From Imbricaverruca yamaguchii (lineage: Eukaryota > Arthropoda > Thecostraca > Neoverrucidae), in contig JAOTOL010001564.1 of the NCBI GenBank assembly GCA_034440575.1, forward strand, positions 434,001 through 498,000: a stretch of DNA of 64,000 nt, given 5' to 3'. Below, piece after piece: positions 23,801 through 33,370 of the stretch. The notes below the pieces were generated by a model, which did not search any database, had not been told where the DNA came from, and saw only the letters and a list, made by a program, of their open reading frames with translations. The position numbers and the translations under genes were made by a program. Numbering within the stretch: the first letter of the stretch is position 1; every line of letters starts with the position of its first letter.

Positions 23801-25960
23801 TGATGCCCCCAATTTTGTGTTTAGAATAATACCTAAATCCTTCTCCTGTTGAGTCACTCATGATAGCACTTGGCCACCCATCAATTATGGAGCCTTCATA
23901 TGCCGCTTACCTACATGCATGATTTTGCACTTATCAAAATTAAATTTCATTTGCCATTCTTCGGACCACTTCACAGGTTCGTCTAAGTCTTTTTGCAGCG
24001 AGATATGCTAATTTTGACCTGTTATTGCCCTAAAGACCTTCAAATCATCCGCAAATTTTACAACGTTACTGCTTTGGCCACTTTCAATGTTATTTGCAAA
24101 TATATTGAACAGTAGTGGCCCCAGTACTGACCCCTGGGGGACTCCACTAAGAACATTTTACCATGATGGCTTTGTACCATTTAGCATCACTCTTTGCTCT
24201 CTACCTGAAAGCCACAACTCTATCCATTTTAAGATGCTACCTGCAATACCATGGGCCTGAAGCTGTATCATTAACCGTTTATGGGGTACCTTGTCAAAGG
24301 CCTTACTAAAGTCAATATATGCTACATCAACCTGATTTCCCTGATCAAATTGTACTGTGGCGAAGTTAAAAAATTTCAGGAGATTTGTGAGACACGATCG
24401 TCCTTTTCTAAACCCATGTTGAGCATCTTGAATCAATTTGTTTCCTTCCAGATAACTAACTATTCTATCCTTGATAATTTATTCCAGTACCTTGCAGACT
24501 ATGGATGTGAGACTTACTGGCCTATAGTTTTCAACTTCCCCTCTTTTTCCTTTCTTGAAAATAGGAACTACATTTGCCATTTTCCAATCTGTTGGAATTT
24601 CATTTTGTGAAACTGATCTAAAAAATGTTATACTAAGTGGAAATACCAGTTCCTTTTCAGCTTTCCGCATTACCCTAGCACAAATTTCCTCAGGTCCTGC
24701 TGCCTTGTTTGGCTTTATTTTCCTGATATAATTTAAAACAACATCACTATCAATGAAATCAACATCATTTGTCAGACCCCATGTCACAACTATGGTGTAC
24801 GGTCGGCAGATTGGTCATATCTTCCAATGTAAACACTGATTTAAACTGCTTGATCAGCTCCTCAACCATCTCACAATCCTCACCCAATGTAGTCCGATTT
24901 ACTTCCAGTGGACCAATTGTGCTAGAAACTTTTCTCAGCTTGTAGAAACTAAAGAACTTCTTACTGTCCCCATTACAGTTCCTATGTAAATCCAGTTCTT
25001 TTGCTCTCTTTGCTGCTGTTTTTTTTTGCTTCACAGTGTCTCTTGCTTTTCGATACGCCTTTAGATTTGCGATATTTGAAGCTTCTTTAAACACTCTAAA
25101 TGCAGCTTTCTTAGCCTTAATTTCTTTTATCAAGTCTGGTGTAAGCCATGCTGGCTTTCCTAACCTTCTTTTGCGTCTTTGCTTTTGGGGGACATATCTA
25201 ATCTGCTGAGCCCGCGTGCTGTTGAGTCCGCGTGCTGTTGATCACGCTTGCTGTTGAGCCCGCGTGCTGTTCAGCTGTTCGGCTGACATCAGCGCTGTCG
25301 CCAGCGCGACGCTGTCCACCCGGCCGTGCCGGCGCTGCTGTTCGGAGGATCAGCCGTCGCCTCTGGACTCAGTATCCTGCTGCTGCCAGAGACTGCCAAC
25401 GCCCCCCTGCCGGGCGTCATAGCAGACATGGGTGCCGCGGCCCGCCGCCAGAGTGTCGGGTACGTGGACGCCAGGACTGGACCAACGCGCTGGCGTGCTC
25501 TGTGGCCACTTTGTCAGCGATGCACTGAAGTGCAGTCCGTTGTACATGCGCGTAAGGGTCATGGCTGTTAATCGATAGAGCGATTCGAAGTAGTCCCTTC
25601 ATCGCCTTGGGTGAATATACTCGGTAGTGTGGGAAGATGCTTGGCAACACAATATACACCCTCATAAAGCGCACGGCTTCGTGATACTTTGATAATAATT
25701 TTGGGTTGAAGCGCAACTGTAACCCTATTCTCATGAACTACTAAGCGTTGCAAACCTCTGATAATGAAACACACAAACATTTATGTCACAAACAAGACAG
25801 GTATTTCACATTTTGATGTTATCCAGTAGAAATCAAGTAACTAATTGTATGAGTGTCATTTCATTGCATTGCCCGTTGCTCCTATTCATGTCATCTGATG
25901 TCTTCCTTTCCTCCCTACAGGAGTGATGAGAGTCTTCCTACAGAACCGGTTGTTGTGTGA
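11904..25960 (+). CDS. SLC22-type organic ion transporter, 11 exons, 538 residues
   Basis: Predicted polyspecific organic cation/anion or carnitine transporter of the SLC22 family (major facilitator superfamily, 12 membrane helices, plasma membrane). Exons: 11904-12122, 14135-14272, 14981-15084, 15935-16089, 17018-17186, 17505-17628, 18720-18900, 19975-20103, 20742-20932, 25293-25459, 25921-25960. All junctions are GT-AG and phase-compatible, totalling 1617 nt. Family landmarks: first helix about 21-44; large extracellular loop with glycosylation site NAT (97-99) and [15 protein letters not shown] before WNLVC (about 102-124); MFS motif GLIADRFGRR (149-158); PESPRWLL (265-272); [11 protein letters not shown] before helix 8; [17 protein letters not shown] (436-447); LLLPET near the C-terminus. 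Length is typical of the family. The substrate cannot be told from sequence. The ATG at 11904 was chosen because it fits the family N-terminus and follows an acceptor-like CTTTACAG, although the frame is open upstream to 11787. Weakest points are the exon 6 donor (GAG|GTTGGC) and the exon 10 acceptor. Confidence 0.88.
12105..13420. repeat. 24-bp minisatellite made of the exon 1 splice donor
   Basis: About 46 copies of a 24-bp unit with core GAGATGCGGGTGGGTGTG. Every good copy repeats the last bases of exon 1 (ATGCGG) plus the intron start (GTGGGTGTG). A longer variant containing GTGCGGCCCGGCTAGG recurs near 12747, 12966 and 13259, so the array has higher-order structure. Because 24 is a multiple of 3, long repeat ORFs (PLEMRVGV on the plus strand, His/Pro-rich on the minus) appear; I regard them as artefacts. 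Unit spacing is irregular at places (first interval 53 bp), so only some donors, such as 12123 and 12270, are in phase with exon 2. Confidence 0.95.
13655..14170. repeat. 59-bp minisatellite made of the exon 2 splice acceptor
   Basis: About nine copies of a unit near 59 bp, each with a pyrimidine-rich TGTTTTGTTCACAG acceptor followed by GACGGAGCCATGGTCAG. The copies are degenerate: the third has lost the AG (ACAAGAG) and the seventh is shortened. The last copy (AG at 14133-14134) joins exon 2 in phase. 59 is not a multiple of 3, so neighbouring acceptors give different phases. Confidence 0.93.
14135..14272 (+). CDS. SLC22 exon 2 (residues 74-119)
   Basis: 46 codons in phase 0 at both ends. 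Encodes the rest of the extracellular loop with the sequon NAT and the family-typical [20 protein letters not shown] just before helix 2. Its first bases are the repeat unit of the acceptor array. Donor GAG|GTAAGA. Confidence 0.9.
14981..15084 (+). CDS. SLC22 exon 3 (residues 120-154)
   Basis: After GTGTTTTCAG the frame reads [11 protein letters not shown], the hallmark entry to helix 2 in SLC22, then the helix and GLIAD. Donor ACAG|GTGAGA splits the arginine codon of the MFS motif. Confidence 0.93.
15259..15420 (+). mobile_element. tRNA-derived SINE in intron 3
   Basis: A-box-like TAGTCTAGGGGTAAG and a B box GGGTTCGAGCCTC lie in a tRNA-like head. This is followed by a body ending in CGTCGTAAAACCAACAACC, like the tails of the SINEs near 20700 and 57490. 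It overlaps a long antisense ORF (15932-15330) that I do not consider a gene. Confidence 0.65.
15935..16089 (+). CDS. SLC22 exon 4 (residues 154-206)
   Basis: Completes the arginine of GLIADRFGRR and encodes helices 3 and 4 ([18 protein letters not shown]). Acceptor GCCACAG, donor ATGT|GTAAGT, phase 1. Confidence 0.92.
17018..17186 (+). CDS. SLC22 exon 5 (residues 206-262)
   Basis: Begins in [14 protein letters not shown], matching the conserved E-x-x-G-x-x-W/R-R segment before helix 5, and runs through helices 5 and 6 to FVAFYW. Acceptor CCGACAG, donor TACTG|GTGAGC splitting a Trp codon. Confidence 0.92.
17505..17628 (+). CDS. SLC22 exon 6 (residues 262-303)
   Basis: Encodes [14 protein letters not shown], the SLC22 signature opening the large cytoplasmic loop, and a charged linker. 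Acceptor CTTCCTTAG is good. The donor GAG|GTTGGC is weak but is the only one giving the phase 0 needed by exon 7; the frame otherwise stays open about 40 bases before TGA. Confidence 0.75.
17793..17900. repeat. (AC)n-(AT)n microsatellite in intron 6
   Basis: A short CACACA run passes into about 75 bp of pure AT and then impure TA-rich sequence. Tyr/Ile repeat ORFs here are artefacts. Confidence 0.96.
18720..18900 (+). CDS. SLC22 exon 7 (residues 304-364)
   Basis: Encodes the end of the cytoplasmic loop and helix 7 with [14 protein letters not shown] and [13 protein letters not shown], a conserved SLC22 block. Acceptor GTGTTTCAG, donor GGAG|GTGCGT, phase 1. Confidence 0.93.
19346..19860. repeat. 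Degenerate minisatellite in intron 7
   Basis: About 500 bp of imperfect tandem copies around the core TCGGTGACCACAGCTG, with variants such as TTGCCACCGCAGCTG. Units vary in length, so this is an old, mutated array. Short ORFs on both strands reflect the repeat. Confidence 0.85.
19975..20103 (+). CDS. SLC22 exon 8 (residues 364-407)
   Basis: Encodes helix 8 ([15 protein letters not shown]) and the second MFS loop motif RLGRR, then helix 9. Acceptor GCCGCCCCAG, donor TCCG|GTGAGT, phase 1. Confidence 0.93.
20531..20700 (+). mobile_element. tRNA-derived SINE in intron 8
   Basis: tRNA-like head (GCCGGTTAGGGCGTTGAAC, then B box GTGTTCGATCCC) and a body ending in CGTAAAACAACCCC and a C/T-rich tail (GGGTTCTTCTTCCTC). 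The body and tail resemble the 57303-57490 copy. The tail ends about 40 bp before the exon 9 acceptor and may supply part of its pyrimidine tract. Confidence 0.7.
20742..20932 (+). CDS. SLC22 exon 9 (residues 407-470)
   Basis: Encodes helices 10 and 11 with [17 protein letters not shown] and [11 protein letters not shown], among the most conserved SLC22 segments. Acceptor CTGTCCAGCAG, donor ATGCTG|GTGAGC, phase 0. Confidence 0.94.
20933..23069. other. First part of SLC22 intron 9
   Basis: AT-rich intronic sequence without gene features apart from a short TA-rich patch (about 21358-21405) and a small local duplication of GGAATCTAGGACTA near 21530 and 21596. Confidence 0.6.
23070..23112. repeat. 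Left remnant of a 16-bp minisatellite split by a LINE
   Basis: Nearly three copies of the 16-bp unit CGCGTGCTGTTGAGCC. The same unit reappears at 25206-25275 on the far side of the LINE. Confidence 0.9.
23113..25205 (-). mobile_element. 5'-truncated, decayed CR1/jockey-type LINE
   Basis: Minus-strand fragments in order (from 25205 down) match the reverse-transcriptase half of a non-LTR retrotransposon ORF2. They include [17 protein letters not shown] (linker after the endonuclease), [69 protein letters not shown] (catalytic FADD box near 24060), KDLGIILN and [16 protein letters not shown]. The endonuclease is missing and the frame is broken by stops and shifts (for example a stop just before SGVPQGS), so it is inactive. 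The 3' end carries short repeats of TTTATGTC, as non-LTR elements often do. The family within the CR1/jockey group is uncertain. Confidence 0.92.
23222..25133 (-). pseudogene. Reverse transcriptase remnant of the intron 9 LINE
   Basis: Five or six frame segments (25133-24765, 24787-24479, 24436-24158, about 24157-23860, 23857-23612, 23596-23222) together cover the linker, palm and C-terminal region of the reverse transcriptase. Palm aspartates of FSKAFD and FADD are retained, but no continuous ORF remains. Confidence 0.88.
25206..25275. repeat. Right part of the 16-bp minisatellite, next to the exon 10 acceptor
   Basis: Four to five copies of CGCGTGCTGTTGAGCC variants. The last copy reads GTGCTGTTCAG and the array ends about 15 bp before the chosen acceptor (AG at 25291-25292). 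Confidence 0.85.
25293..25459 (+). CDS. SLC22 exon 10 (residues 471-526)
   Basis: Encodes helix 12 ([19 protein letters not shown]) and the conserved [16 protein letters not shown] tail. Two acceptors are possible in the same phase: ACATCAG ending at 25292 and CGCCAG ending at 25304. The donor GTCGG|GTACGT leaves phase 2, matching the tiny last exon. Confidence 0.85.
25921..25960 (+). CDS. SLC22 exon 11 (C-terminus, residues 526-538)
   Basis: After TTTCCTCCCTACAG the phase completes a glycine, then reads [12 protein letters not shown] and TGA at 25958-25960. The hydrophobic C-terminus could be a PDZ ligand, as several SLC22 proteins have, but this is inference. If intron 10 were retained the protein would instead run about 36 residues to a stop near 25569. 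Confidence 0.7.
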
Positions 25961-27676
25961 AGATTGAGCCTTGTTTCACTATGCTGAAGGCTCACCTGCA
26001 TAAGATGATCAATCATCATTCACTGATGTCATACTGAACAAAGCATCTTAGATACGTAGTCCTTAGTGAGTGCTCGAATAGCAGTTCCCATGCGCATCAT
26101 TTGGCTGTTCATATTTGCAAGTTCACAGGTAACCATGTGCTTCTGGTATTCAAAGTTAGCATTGTCATATTGTTATACGTCATATTGTCATACGTGATTG
26201 ACAAAATATTGACGTATATATGCACAATACAGGTATTCTTCACTCATTGTGGTAGGTTAGCTGGTGTTTTGAATGGCAAGAATCACTTGGAAAGACCTGC
26301 CAGATTAAATGTCACATATAGGACGAAGGTGACTCTTAGTGACAGTTCTTAGAGCACCGTGCAATATATTAATGCTGCTTCCGCACTGCGTGCAACGTTG
26401 CATTATTTCCCGAAGCCTACATGTTCATCCTTTCATTGCATAAATGGCGATATTGAGCAAGAAAGATGATGTCGTTGAACATCGACGTGTTGTGTGTATG
26501 TGTATATATCTTGCATCATGTGTAAGTGTCGAGGCTCTGCATGTGTTTAACAATAAATTGCTGAAGTAATTAATGAGCGGATACTTGTATTCAGCACTAA
26601 CGATATTAGTTCTAAAACCGACTGAAATAATGACTCGGTATCGCAATAGCACGCTTTTTGCATACATGTCAATTACGCCAATGCTATTACACATACGTGA
26701 ATACCTTTGGCTAATACCCCTGTCTTTGTCATGTGATAACTAAATTTATCAGTATTTTCAATGCTACGTCCACACAAATCCCTTCAATCTGACTCAGGAA
26801 TCAAGGAGACAAGTGAGCTAGATAATTCGTATCATATGCGTTCCCCAGCTCCTCGGTTACCTCAGTGACAAGTGAAGGAGCTCAAAACATGGCAGGGTTG
26901 GGCAAGGATAGCCAGTTGATTTGTGGATAATGCGAGCCACCGTTGTTACGTTAGCGTGTACAGATCTTAACGTTCATGGACAAACCACTGAAGATAGTAT
27001 TGGGTGTCATGGGTACCGTGTGGCCTTTTATCTAGCACTTTCCTTTCAACCCCACATCATCAAGCAGTACACATACCCTGACTGTCGTCGTCATCTGTGT
27101 TTTGCACGTATTGCGATGTTCACGTATTTGTCACAGGTAGCTCCGAAATAGACACAGACAGTAGTCATCTGTGTATTTCCTCCTGCGGAACGTATATCCA
27201 AGGATGTCAATTGCCGATGATCGATACTGCGGTGCATCAGCAGACGCAACGTCGTTTTAGTCAACGAGGTGTATGTTGGTGTCTAGTTTCGGCGGCGTGC
27301 TGACTATCGCTGTAAAGACGAGCCAGGTGGTTGGTGGCGCCACTGCCAGGCAGGCGCGGCGCGCTTAGTTAACCGGAACGATCCCGTAGGATGACACACC
27401 TGTGGCGAAGCAGCCGGCTGTCGGGTTGGGCGGTGGCTGCGCAGATTCGGCACCAAAGTGAGGCCGGACAACATACCAGAGCAGGCTATCTCTTAATTAG
27501 TTCAACGTGTTTGGTCAGCAGCTCAATGCAGTTTTGTGTATTTGCGCATATATACGCCTTCACTTTGCCGCGCACCCCACTTTAAATCTCGAAGACGAAA
27601 CTGAACTTGATATCGGGGTGTGATCTTGATATTTGATTGACATCTGAAGCGGTTGCTTCCTCCAGTCGGTACGGCG
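25961..27676. other. 3' flank of SLC22; no supported gene
   Basis: Probably 3' untranslated sequence followed by intergenic DNA. Short ORFs only, without motifs. A GC-rich patch at 27290-27480 shows nothing recognisable. Confidence 0.5.
26552..26557 (+). promoter_or_regulatory. Candidate polyadenylation signal for the SLC22 gene
   Basis: AATAAA lies about 590 bp after the predicted stop, the first canonical hexamer downstream that I found. No transcript end is visible, so the assignment is tentative. Confidence 0.3.
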
Positions 27677-28280
27677 TTGGTTTACGTGAATGCGGTTAGT
27701 GTTGGTTTATGTGAGCTGGGTTAGAGTGCTGGCTTATGTCAGTGTGCTTAGTGTTGGTTTATGTGGGTGTGGTTACATTGTTGGTTTAAGTGTGTGTAGT
27801 TTGAGAGTATTTATTTATGTGATTGATGTGCACGGCGTGGTTTTTGTTGGTTTATGTAAGTGTGGTTAGTGTTGGTTTATATGAATGCAGTGATAGTGTT
27901 GGTTTATGTGAGTGTGGTTAGAGTGTTTGTCTATGTGAGTGCGGTTATAGTGTTGGTTTATGTGGGAGCGGTTATAGTGTTGGTTTATGTGAGTGTAGTA
28001 AGAGTGTTGGTTTACGTGAGTGTGGCTAGAGTGTTTGTTTATGTGAGTGCGGTTATAGTTTTGGTTTATGTGCGAGCGGTTATAGTGTTGGTTTACGTGA
28101 GTGTGGCTAGAGTGTTTGTTTATATGAGTGCGGTTATGGTGTTTGTTTATGTGCGTGTGGTTATAGTTTTGGTTTATGTGAGAGCGGTTATAGTGTTGGT
28201 TTATGTGAGCGTAGTAAGAGTCTTGGTTTATGTGAGTGTGGCTGGAGTGTTGAACTATATGAGTGCGGTCATGGTGTCGA
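27677..28280. repeat. 27-bp minisatellite, open in frame
   Basis: More than 20 imperfect copies of a unit near 27 bp with core GGTTTATGTGAGTGTGGTTA. Because 27 is divisible by 3, the plus strand stays open as a Val/Tyr-rich repeat (27860-28294) and the minus strand as a His/Asn-rich repeat (28426-27866). Both are explained by the array and I do not call them genes. Confidence 0.93.
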
Positions 28281-29164
28281 TTGGTTTGTGGTGACAGTAG
28301 TCTGCAGTTTGCTGGATTAGCTGTATCGGCTTTCGGCAAATCAACCTTCACCAAGCAGAGAAGTGCTCTTGAAAGCAACCACTCACTATCTTCTGATCTA
28401 CGTAAGCTAGCTAGAACAAGAATCAAAATGCAGTTAGAAACCTCTGGTCATTCAGGGCTCAGAGCATACCTTATATTTGCACTTTGGCTGATATTGAGGT
28501 TACCAGAGGTCATATTACATCAACATGTGGGCCTGGACATAAATACCTCAATTGGTTAAAAAGACGAAAATTGCTTCCGTTCGATAATTTGTTGCAACAC
28601 CTAGCACTGATGACCGATTTTCGTTATCATCATAATCATCATTATCATCATCATCATCATGAGCGGCAGCAGCAGCATCATCATCATGTATTTCGAAGCT
28701 CTCATCACATGGGGCTTCGGTTCGGCACGTCAATGACAATGGTAAGAGCATGACACGAGCATACAATACTCACGCACAACCCTCATTAAACAGGTTGCGG
28801 CTTAAGGTGGTCACGGGTGTCCGAATATTGGTAAAGCGCCGCCTTTTTGAGAAAATAGCTATAGTCGCCTCCCTCTAGGTGGCAGATAGCTACACCCTCG
28901 TACCGTTCGGCACACGAAAGACTGTCTCGATAATTCAATTTACGTGCGTGGAATGAGGAGCTGACCATTAGCAGTTGACCTTATACTGCTCTGTGAGCCG
29001 GCGCGACCAGTGATACAATGGTGCTGCAGTAGCTCGGGTGACTTTGTGCCGCTAAAACTGGTGTAAATTAATTGTATGGCCATTTATCATACGGGTCACA
29101 CTCAGTCATCATAGGCCAAAAATGGCTTAGCTACTTTGTCACGATGCCTCAATTCGGCCACGAT
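28281..29164. other. No supported gene; short (CAT)n tract
   Basis: Contains an impure CAT/ATC trinucleotide tract at about 28626-28688. No coding evidence otherwise. Confidence 0.6.
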
Positions 29165-29417
29165 GCGAGAAAAAAGTTAACACACTTTTACACCCTTCTC
29201 TGCTGGGTCAAAAGCCTGAGTCAATGCATCCAACAAATTAGCTGTGCAATATCGTAGGTGCGGGAGCACGAGCGCTTCAACCAGCACCCGCATAGTGTCG
29301 CGTGGCACACGGTGCCTCATCATAGCTAGTGCGATGATAATGTAATATTGACGGTGCATGATGGTTGCAACGCGCTTCTGCCTGGACAGGCAAACATCCA
29401 CAGTGACACACATCATT
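29165..29417 (-). pseudogene. LINE reverse-transcriptase C-terminal fragment
   Basis: On the minus strand a frame reads RHRVPRDTMRVLVEALVLPHLRYC, the region after the reverse-transcriptase palm in many jockey- and RTE-like LINEs, and then closes after about 25 more codons. No other part of the element is visible nearby, so this is an isolated relic, different from the LINE at 23113-25205. Confidence 0.5.
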
Positions 29418-29905
29418 TTAACGCAATGTGCCGGTTATATTTCTGAGTTTTCAAAGTGGACGAGTGACGTTTACGAATAACGTGTTCGAGTGACATGGTG
29501 TGACGTTCATTCACCCTTTGATGCGAAATTTCAGGATAATGAGCTCTGTCTTTGAAGGTTTTATTCGTGGCCTATTTTGTGCGAACCGATGCAATGCGCA
29601 TGTCAAGGTGATGTTGAGCAGCGTTTTCAGTGCAGAGATAATCGACATCTTATTTACATTTATCACAGTGAAAACATATCAAGACATGGTAGGTAGGTCT
29701 TGCCAGGATCAGTGTGTGTGTCTATGTCTATCGCTGTGTCAATGTCAATGTACGTGAGAGACTGGAAGAACGTCATTGACCAATGTAGCCTAGAGTTCAT
29801 ATCACAGCTTACTTCTTCATTTTCAGTCATGCTGAGTACATTAAGGACCTCAAGAGGTGAATCCAGTTGCGTGACCCGCATATTGGAAAATTACCTAGAA
29901 AACAC

Positions 29906-29968
<63 letters not shown>

Positions 29969-30389
29969 TATGTACTGCGTACATCCTGATTAGCACACAC
30001 AGCGAAACCAAAGTTTTGCAATAACACGCCTTCGATTAGTAATCGCATTCGCTGACGTGATATGATGACCGTTATTGTACATTTGGTCACTATCTAGCTG
30101 GCCCTGGCTATGAACCTGCGGCGAATTCATGCCTCGTACATCCGCTGTAAGGTTACTTGATGTCTCAGTCGTGGCCTGACCTCTGACCGGATCGGGCCAG
30201 TGCCTGCGGGCGCATGGGCAGCGAGACCGGCCGGTGACCGATCGGTGCACGGAGAACGGAGCAGTGTTATCCCGGTGTCAAACATTGGCGGTGGCTTTTT
30301 GTGAAGGTTGTGCGTGAAAATTGTATCGGACACAGCGTCGTCGGTCGTTGATTCCGTGTTTAGTGGGGTTGAGGACGCTGCGAACCCGA
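29418..30389. other. No supported gene; (AT)n tract
   Basis: Holds a pure AT run at about 29909-29966. The segment 30100-30389 becomes GC-richer and may be promoter or 5' untranslated sequence of the exon-like block that follows. Confidence 0.5.
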
Positions 30390-30505
30390 TGGAACAACGG
30401 GACTGCATGGAGGACAAAGCAGGCGTTCTTCATTATCCGGCCTGGCATGGATGGCTGGAGGAAAGGAGCGTTGCAAACGCAGAGAACACATGTGGATCAG
30501 AGAAG
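30390..30505 (+). CDS. Candidate first coding exon with a strong donor
   Basis: An open plus-strand frame starting ATG at 30390 (MEQRDCMEDKAGVLHYPAW) ends in GAGAAG|GTAAGT, a consensus 5' splice site after codon GAG AAG. The frame is open upstream to about 30308. No downstream exon could be matched, and the peptide has no known motif. It is a plausible first exon of a plus-strand gene whose later exons I cannot identify, or a chance combination. Confidence 0.3.
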
Positions 30506-32399
30506 GTAAGTCCAGGATGGAAAGAGTGCACGTCTACCGGATCGACAGCACTTAGCTGGGCGAGGTCTATAAAATGGCTGGTTCCTGCATGGTCAAGGAA
30601 GTGCAGTTAATATTTAACATGCTAATTGAATGAGATGAAAGCAAGAGGTGCTCGAAGCACTCGATCACCATGCAACATGAAAGATGGATTGGGCCTGCAG
30701 GAAAACTTCTTGGAGTTGCCTGAAGGATATTATGAGACAGCGATGCCATCTTTCGTTTCAGGAAACATTTTTGTGGCACATCAACTAAATACAAAATATA
30801 ATGCATTTGCTAAAAATGCAGCATTTGAATTGGTAAAACATTTTATTATGGTAACATGAAGATGGGATAACGCATGCGTCACAACTCCATAAAGCAAGTG
30901 TTAATTCAGCACAATTCAAACTATTCGATGGATCCGTGTATGTTCAGGATCAGGTTCTCTCATCGTGAATTCAACAAAATATGAAGACGGTCTCGAGAAC
31001 GAATGCGACGCTTAGCCACGTGTAGTTGCATGCTACCTCGGTGGCACCATTGACCAGTTTCGAGTTTGTCCGAGTATGGAAAGCACTTAATTTAAGTCTG
31101 ACGCCAGGCACACTTTTACTCGGCTAGCACCTATCCAGAAGATAGCAGTAATAGTGAGTGTTCCCCATGTCTCGACATTAGCGCCGACCGGCCGACCGAC
31201 GCCAGCGGCATTGGGTGCACTGACTTATAGCAGACCCTGCAGTCCGGCGGCACGCCCCAAGGGCACAGCCGCACCTCGTACTACTGGAGCGGTTCTCTCC
31301 CATCCCGGCCGGGATAAATCTGGACACGTCGTGCTACGGCGGGATATCTGAGAGCAAGTGAAGGAACGAGACAGTCCCACAAAGGTGTCGGAAAATGGAA
31401 CACACGCACACACAAAATTCCTGAAACTTGCGAAGTAGCACCGGAAAACATTTCCTTGTGGCCTGAGGCAGAAATGGATACTGAATTTCCTTTGAGCATC
31501 CACATTAACCCAGAATAGCTACAAATCGTCCCAGATATAAGTTGAACAACATCGTCCAGTGAAGTTCGATCATTAACCTCGAATGGCCATAGCAAAGTCA
31601 ATGATCTACACAAGCAGCCTAGCTGAGTTGCCCCATCGCCCTAAAACGCCCAACATTGGCCATGTTTGGCCATTAAGTAAGGTTGATGGCCGATAATTCG
31701 TGTTATTGGTGAAAAAGCTTTAAGAACAAGTCAGGCAATCCTTGCCTGTTGTCCTCCACCAGAGCGCCGTGATATATAGCCTGCTCAGAGTCAGGCCCAG
31801 CAATGCCATCAGTAACCCGGAGATGTGATGCGGTTGTGGATGTGCAATACGGTACCAAACACACGTTATTCCGGCGAAATGATGGCTCGCTTGGCGGTGG
31901 TGTGACGTGCGCTGTCATCACCTCATTTCTACCACTGCTGCCTGGTGAGCTGCCGGTCCCGCCCACGTCGGGGTGCTACTGAACCACCTGCGACTGGCAG
32001 CCGACTCCATCGCCGTCTGCTGCCACCTGTCGCCCCATCAAGCATTACTGCAGCTCTATCCACGCTCCAACTGCCGAACGATTGCGTGATCGGGACGGGT
32101 GATCTTAAGATCACCGGTAAGTTCGGGGCTGGATCGGAAGACACCTGCTCGGTTATACGACGCGACAAATGCTGTTTGCTTTTTCATGTGTCTTATGGGT
32201 GCGACAGACTCCGCGCCGCTCCAAATATTATAAACGAAGAGCGGGTCTTGACGGTCTGCGCAGTCACATGCTACTGCTTATGGCTCTGCTCGGTGTCAGC
32301 GATGCAAATGATGTAGATGTGTATGCACTCGCTTCTGTAATCAGCAATAACCGACTACATTCCCGTTGTGATCAAGTACCGTAATTCCCATCCCCGACC

Positions 32400-32457
<58 letters not shown>

Positions 32458-33199
32458 TACCGATATGCACTGATGGCCGTCGAACTGATCCCAAGAGCTC
32501 CCGAGGTTCTGGACTGATTTGGAATATCTCCCGGAAAAAAACATGGCGAATCTATTCACACAATGCATTAATACTTGTATTCTTGTATAGTTGTGCGACG
32601 CTTTTGCCATGAGGAATTTACATTCCTGAACACAACAGCTTAGACAAATCAATGAAGCTCACATAGCACATTCTACGGTACACTTGGGAGTGCCAGCGGT
32701 TATTAATTTGATGAATTACACTTGTACAAATTGATATTCTTTCGTAGTCATAAGGAATATCTTAATACTGCCTTTGTTACTGAAAGAACGGCTGTTCTAG
32801 GGTGGAATAGTAAATTATAAGGGCTTAAGGCCCAATGGAGACTTTTGTGGACAGCACCAGAGGCAGAAGGGATTTACTTGACTTACGTAATGTTGTGCAA
32901 CGTTGAGAGGACATCACGATCTGTATGATCTTACTTAACTTGCGTTGTGCTTGATGGATGTTGGATGGATGTGCTCAAGTGTAATGTTTTTGCGTAGGTG
33001 GATCAAGTGCGTTCAATTGAGGGGGTAGGTAGCTCGGTCGGCGAAGTGTGACTGGTGTTTGCAGCTGTTTGTAGCGCTTTACAACATATCATTTGCCACT
33101 GGAAAACGCAACAAGTCAGCATGGAACCAGGGAAAAGATTACTACAAGGATAAAGCATGTGGTGGACGTCGGCGAATTCAAAAATAGACAAAAGAAAAT
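30506..33199. other. No supported gene; (AT)n tract
   Basis: Includes a pure AT run at about 32402-32452 and two GC-richer patches (31180-31330, 31950-32080) open in several frames without motifs. Nothing else supported. Confidence 0.45.
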
Positions 33200-33206
33200 C
33201 TGGTTC

Positions 33207-33370
33207 TGAGTGGGGCAATTGGAACTGGAACTACTGTTTTTGCAACGTGAACAGCTGTTGAAAATTGTCCGCGAACGGAAATGCCGTTGCAAAGCTCTTT
33301 GTATGATCAAGCATTTAGATACATTCATTGCGAATGCTGGAAGAGCATTTGTACATGAACACACATAGTG
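33207..33370 (+). pseudogene. Possible C-terminal helix of a transposon-derived DNA-binding protein
   Basis: Directly after a stop, a plus-strand frame reads QLELELLFLQREQLLKI and continues for about 35 charged residues to a stop. Such an amphipathic helix is typical of the C-termini of Myb/SANT-like or MADF proteins encoded by Harbinger-type elements. No DNA-binding domain is readable upstream, so this is a weak call and could be chance. Confidence 0.2.
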
